Source: a bacterium (lineage in GTDB: Bacteria; Actinomycetota; Acidimicrobiia; Spongiisociales; Spongiisociaceae). Taken from it: a DNA stretch of 47,182 nt. Position numbers and translations under genes: made by a program. The notes under the pieces are model-generated. The model was given only the letters and a program-made list of their open reading frames with translations, was not told the origin of the DNA and did not search any database. Below, piece after piece: positions 44,143 to 47,182 of this stretch; within the stretch, counting starts at the first letter, position 1, and the number at the start of each line of letters is the position of its first letter. The stretch is taken from assembly GCA_026710435.1 (NCBI GenBank), contig JAPOQZ010000206.1:1-47182 (forward strand), read 5' to 3'.

Positions 44143-45977
44143 CCCCGATGCAGAGCCGTCTCGGTGACCCGGGCCAGAGAAACCTCAAGGCTTGGAAGAC
44201 GATCAGGAGGGGCCTGAGCCTGTCGCCGGAGCTCCGGCGCGGCCTGGCAGTGACCCTGGTCCTCGCCTGCGGCGCCACCGCCGGGCGGGTGATCATCCCC
44301 GTGACCCTCCAGCAGATCCTCGACGGAGGACTTACGGAGACCGGGGTCGACCTGGGGTTCGTAGGGCGCATGATGCTGCTGGCTCTGCTGGCCGTGCTGG
44401 TGACGGCCGGAACCAGCGGCCTCATGCACCTGCGCCTGGCGCGCGTGTCGGAGACGGCGCTGTCGGGTCTACGAACCCGGGCCTTCCGACACATCCACGA
44501 TCTCTCGATGCTTCACCAGGCCTCCGAGCAGAGGGGGGTTCTCGTGGCGCGGGTGACCTCGGACGTGGACCAGATCAGCCGCTTCATGATGTGGGCGGGA
44601 CCGATGATCATCGTCAACGGGGGACAGGCGATCATGGCCGTCGTGGTGATGGGGATCTACTCGTGGGAGTTGTTCCTCACCGTGATGGCGGGGATGCCGC
44701 TCTTCGTGTTCGCTATCCGCTGGTTCCAGACCCGGCTGGCCAATGCCTACCTGACAGTGCGGGAGAAGGTGGGGAGGATGCTGGGCATGCTGGCCGAGGT
44801 AGTGGTAGGCGCCCCGGTGATCCGGGCCTACGGGATCGAGGATCGGATGCGAGCGGGCCTCAGCGAGGCCATCGAAGATCACCGATGGGCGGCTTCGCGG
44901 GCTGGGGGGATCACTTCGGGCTTCTCCGGTGTCAGCGACTTCCTGACCTCCCTCGTGACTGCAGCCGTCCTCGTGGTGGGAGCCCTCCTGGTTGCGGGCG
45001 AGGACGTGTCGTTCGGAACCGTGGTCGCCTTCCTCTTCCTCGTGCAACTGTTCATCTTCCCCATCCAGTTGCTCGGCGAAGCCGTCAACGAGGCGCAGAC
45101 CGCGGTGGCCGGCTGGAAGAGAGTGCTCGACGTGCTCGACGTCCCGCCCGATGTGGCAGATCCGGGAGACGAGGGATCGGACCTTCCCGACGGTTCGCTG
45201 GGGGTCAGGTTCGAGGACGTGTCGTTCCGCTACCCCCAACCCGGGGAAAGGGCCCGGGAGGCGACCGGCACCAAGGCTCTCCACCACGTTTCCGTCGACC
45301 TCGCTGCGAACACGCACATGGCGGTGGTGGGCGAGACAGGCTCGGGCAAGACCACGTTCGCCAAGCTGCTGACCCGCCTGATGGACCCCACCTCGGGCCG
45401 CGTGCTCATCGGCGGGCTGGATGCGTCCTCCCTCCGCTTCTCGTCGTTGCGCGAGCGAGTGGTGATGGTCCCCCAGGACGGGATGCTGTTCAGGGGATCG
45501 ATTCTCGACAACGTACGGATGGGAAAGCCGGACGCCTCGCATGGGAACGTGCAGGCCGCCTTCGTACGGCTCGGTCTGGAGAACTGGCTGGCCGAGTTGG
45601 CTCGGGGACTCGACACCCAGGTGGGGGAGCGTGGTTCCGCTCTCTCGGTCGGCGAGCGCCAGCTTGTCACGCTGGTGAGAGCGGCCATCGCCGATCCCGA
45701 CTTGCTGGTGCTGGACGAGGCCACCTCGGCGGTGGATCCAGCTACGGAGGTGCGGATCTCCCGGGCATTGGGCCAGCTGACAACCGGGCGGACCGTGATC
45801 ACCATCGCCCACCGGCTATCCACGGCGGAGGCCGCCGACCGGGTTCTCGTATTCGAGGCCGGCCGGGTCGTTCAGGACGGCTCCCACCGTGCGCTCATCG
45901 CCGAAGGAGGGACATACGGGCGGCTCCACCAAGCCTGGGAACGCGGCACGTCCCGGCATTCGGCGCGTTCCGTATAG
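44139..45977 (+). CDS. ABC exporter half-transporter with intact catalytic Glu and His
   Basis: The 612-residue partner has the same layout. Walker A is VGETGSGKTT (about 397), Walker B LLVLDEATSA with the catalytic Glu, and the H-loop IAHRLST. Its signature is LSVGERQ instead of LSGGQ. In the heterodimer its weak signature would close the degenerate ATP site of the first protein, while that protein's good LSGGQ would close this consensus site. Substrate may be a drug, lipid or peptide. The MarR gene that follows on the other strand may control it. Confidence 0.93.
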   Translation: MTPMQSRLGDPGQRNLKAWKTIRRGLSLSPELRRGLAVTLVLACGATAGRVIIPVTLQQILDGGLTETGVDLGFVGRMMLLALLAVLVTAGTSGLMHLRLARVSETALSGLRTRAFRHIHDLSMLHQASEQRGVLVARVTSDVDQISRFMMWAGPMIIVNGGQAIMAVVVMGIYSWELFLTVMAGMPLFVFAIRWFQTRLANAYLTVREKVGRMLGMLAEVVVGAPVIRAYGIEDRMRAGLSEAIEDHRWAASRAGGITSGFSGVSDFLTSLVTAAVLVVGALLVAGEDVSFGTVVAFLFLVQLFIFPIQLLGEAVNEAQTAVAGWKRVLDVLDVPPDVADPGDEGSDLPDGSLGVRFEDVSFRYPQPGERAREATGTKALHHVSVDLAANTHMAVVGETGSGKTTFAKLLTRLMDPTSGRVLIGGLDASSLRFSSLRERVVMVPQDGMLFRGSILDNVRMGKPDASHGNVQAAFVRLGLENWLAELARGLDTQVGERGSALSVGERQLVTLVRAAIADPDLLVLDEATSAVDPATEVRISRALGQLTTGRTVITIAHRLSTAEAADRVLVFEAGRVVQDGSHRALIAEGGTYGRLHQAWERGTSRHSARSV

Positions 45978-46130
45978 CAGGCCGGCGCGGCAGGTCTCCG
46001 GCTCTCGATGGGCTCCGGGCACGGGCGTCAGACGAAGGTCAGGGGCAGGCGGATCGGTAGCGGGCAGTCCGGCTGCGGTGATCGACGGCCACCCGGCGGC
46101 GGGGCGACAATGTGTGGAACCGGTCGGTTC

Positions 46131-46748
46131 TCAGTCGAGCGCATCCTCGAGCAGCCCGGGAGTGGAGGCACGGCTCATGATGTTGCGGAGTAAGCGGGCG
46201 AGGAGAACCCGCTCTTCGTCATTCAAGCCTGAGGTCAGCGCCCGCTCGGATGCGTTGAAGAGGGGATAGATCTCCTGGATGAGAGTCAGTCCGGCGGGCG
46301 TCAGCGACACGGCCACCCGCCGGCGATCCCCGGGCAAGCGACGCCGCATCACCAGGTCCCGGTTCACGAGAGTGGTTACCACCCCGGTGAGGGTTCCCTT
46401 GGCTATCCCGCACTGGCTGGCAAGGCGCCGGGATTCCATCTCACCCCAGATCCAGAGAACCCACAAGCACGTGAACCCGCCCCACGAAAGCCCCCACCGT
46501 GACAGGAGTTCCTGCTCGAGGCGGTTGCGTACCTTCGCAGCTGCCCGATAGATGTTCGAGATGGCCTGCTGGGCTAGGAAGTCGAACCAGACAGAGTCCT
46601 GGAAGTGTTCTTGGATGTCCTCTTCAGCCGGGAGAAGGACACTGGCAGTCCTCGATAGCCTGCCACCCTCCACCTTGCCTCCCTCCGCTCGGCTCCTCTG
46701 ATCCACATCACGAGTAGGGGAAACCCTGTTCCTGATAGCCGTTCTCAT
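46131..46748 (-). CDS. MarR family transcriptional regulator
   Basis: The 205-residue product has a ~60-residue N-terminal extension and a MarR winged-helix domain (about 60-175). The recognition helix region reads LASQCGIAKGTLTGVVTTLVNRDLVMRRRLPGDRRRVAVSLTPAG, a very typical MarR pattern with the DRR wing. It converges on the ABC exporter operon, with 153 bp of unremarkable sequence between, and could repress it; MarR proteins often govern efflux pumps. Confidence 0.9.
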   Translation of the reverse strand: MRTAIRNRVSPTRDVDQRSRAEGGKVEGGRLSRTASVLLPAEEDIQEHFQDSVWFDFLAQQAISNIYRAAAKVRNRLEQELLSRWGLSWGGFTCLWVLWIWGEMESRRLASQCGIAKGTLTGVVTTLVNRDLVMRRRLPGDRRRVAVSLTPAGLTLIQEIYPLFNASERALTSGLNDEERVLLARLLRNIMSRASTPGLLEDALD

Positions 46749-46770
46749 CCTAGCCAGATCGGTCTACAAG

Positions 46771-46798
46771 ATTTATGTTGCCTTAACAAAATGTGCAA
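46771..46798 (-). promoter_or_regulatory. Candidate promoter and operator of the MarR gene
   Basis: On the minus strand, TTGCAC (46798-46793) and an A/T-rich CATAAAT (46777-46771) sit ~15-16 bp apart and could be -35 and -10 boxes. An imperfect palindrome TGTT-GCCTT-AACA (46776-46788) lies between and over them, a common layout for MarR autorepression. The A/T-rich patch stands out in this GC-rich window. Confidence 0.4.
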
Positions 46799-46907
46799 GA
46801 TGCTGTGCCGAAGATGCTCATGAGCAGGCCGAGACGTCACCGCTGCTAGCGAATCCCCCACCAAGACCCTGGTGTCCTGATTGAGCGACTTGCCATCGAG
46901 CTCGCTA

Positions 46908-46973
46908 CGAGAATGCTGAACAATGACGATTGCTCGGGCCTGCCGCTCGGTGGATTGTTCAGCACCCTCCTAG
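46908..46973 (-). repeat. Shortened family A element, copy A6
   Basis: Both ends of the family are present (ATGCTGAACAATGACGATTG and GGATTGTTCAGCACCCTCCTAG), but ~40 bp of the interior are missing, so the element is 66 bp long. It abuts family B copy 2 exactly as A1 abuts copy 1. Confidence 0.8.
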
Positions 46974-47098
46974 TGTCCTGTATCTCTGTTTCGCTTACGT
47001 TCTCGGCTTGACGAGCCAAACCCGAACCGGCCACCGCTACAAGCAGGCTGTATCTGTCACAGGCTCGTTTCACAATGGTAGATAGCCGCATACACCGG
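46974..47098 (-). repeat. Family B repeat, copy 2
   Basis: Reverse complement of 1-125 with about ten substitutions. Together with A6 it forms an inverted repeat with the first 232 bp of the window. The ~85 bp that follow up to the end have no recognisable feature. Confidence 0.85.
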
Positions 47099-47182
47099 CG
47101 GTTCGTTTCCGACGTCGAGCGGACCGTGGCAGGGTTCATACTGTCCGGAACCGGCCCGCACAGGGGATAGAAGGTCGCGTCC

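Overview
The window is GC-rich bacterial DNA with tightly packed genes, many GTG starts and 4-bp ATGA/GTGA gene overlaps. The gene content (an LCP cell-wall ligase, DUF2277, DUF5671-type and DUF3352 proteins, heterodimeric ABC exporters, a VapBC pair, DUF885 and M20 peptidases) fits an actinobacterium, perhaps Acidimicrobiia or a relative. That placement is an inference from protein style, not from a marker gene. I see no rRNA, tRNA, CRISPR array or intact transposase.

Layout. Positions 1-450 hold three stacked repeats. From 450 to 12796 every gene is on the minus strand: LCP protein, a class I glutamine amidotransferase, adenylosuccinate lyase (purB), a 3-hydroxyisobutyrate-dehydrogenase-like enzyme coupled to an MDR oxidoreductase, thiD with a coupled unknown protein, a membrane-anchored hydrolase, a DUF3352 protein, and a KBL/AONS-type PLP enzyme. 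fdhD (13213-14010, plus) opens the central region. A five-gene plus-strand cassette follows (14578-25367). Then come a broken second copy of the fdhD 3' end, a MogA/MoaB gene and surE. From 27.8 to 38 kb lie an ABC-2 exporter, a dienelactone hydrolase, a membrane protein, a VapBC pair with a duplicated PIN fragment, a four-CBS protein and a three-gene DUF5671/DUF2277 cluster. From 38.6 to 46 kb the plus strand carries a nitroreductase/DUF885 pair, an M20 amidohydrolase and an asymmetric heterodimeric ABC exporter. A MarR regulator and an inverted copy of the repeats seen at position 1 close the window.

The main discovery candidate is the cassette at 14578-25367. It encodes a 3-TM small protein, a secreted and membrane-anchored vWA protein with two tandem ~190-residue modules, a 1,111-residue tubulin/FtsZ-superfamily protein with the AGGTGAG signature, a 6-TM 1,038-residue protein of unknown fold, and a membrane-anchored trypsin-like protease. 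The genes overlap or nearly touch, so they probably form one operon. The predicted topology puts the tubulin-like protein in the cytoplasm and the vWA and protease domains outside, which suggests an envelope-spanning machine. The first and last proteins begin with the same short motif, FEF-[ED]-Y, ahead of their first membrane helix. The cassette is bracketed by direct repeats of the last ~315 bp of fdhD, one intact and one frameshifted, which suggests it was inserted between fdhD and a molybdenum-cofactor gene.

Two families of short non-coding elements are scattered through the window: family A (~105 bp) and family C (~205 bp). Both have CTAG-type ends and terminal inverted repeats, and both look like MITEs. 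Family A elements sit at gene 3' ends, often between convergent genes, and in three cases their terminal TAG serves as the stop codon of the adjacent gene.
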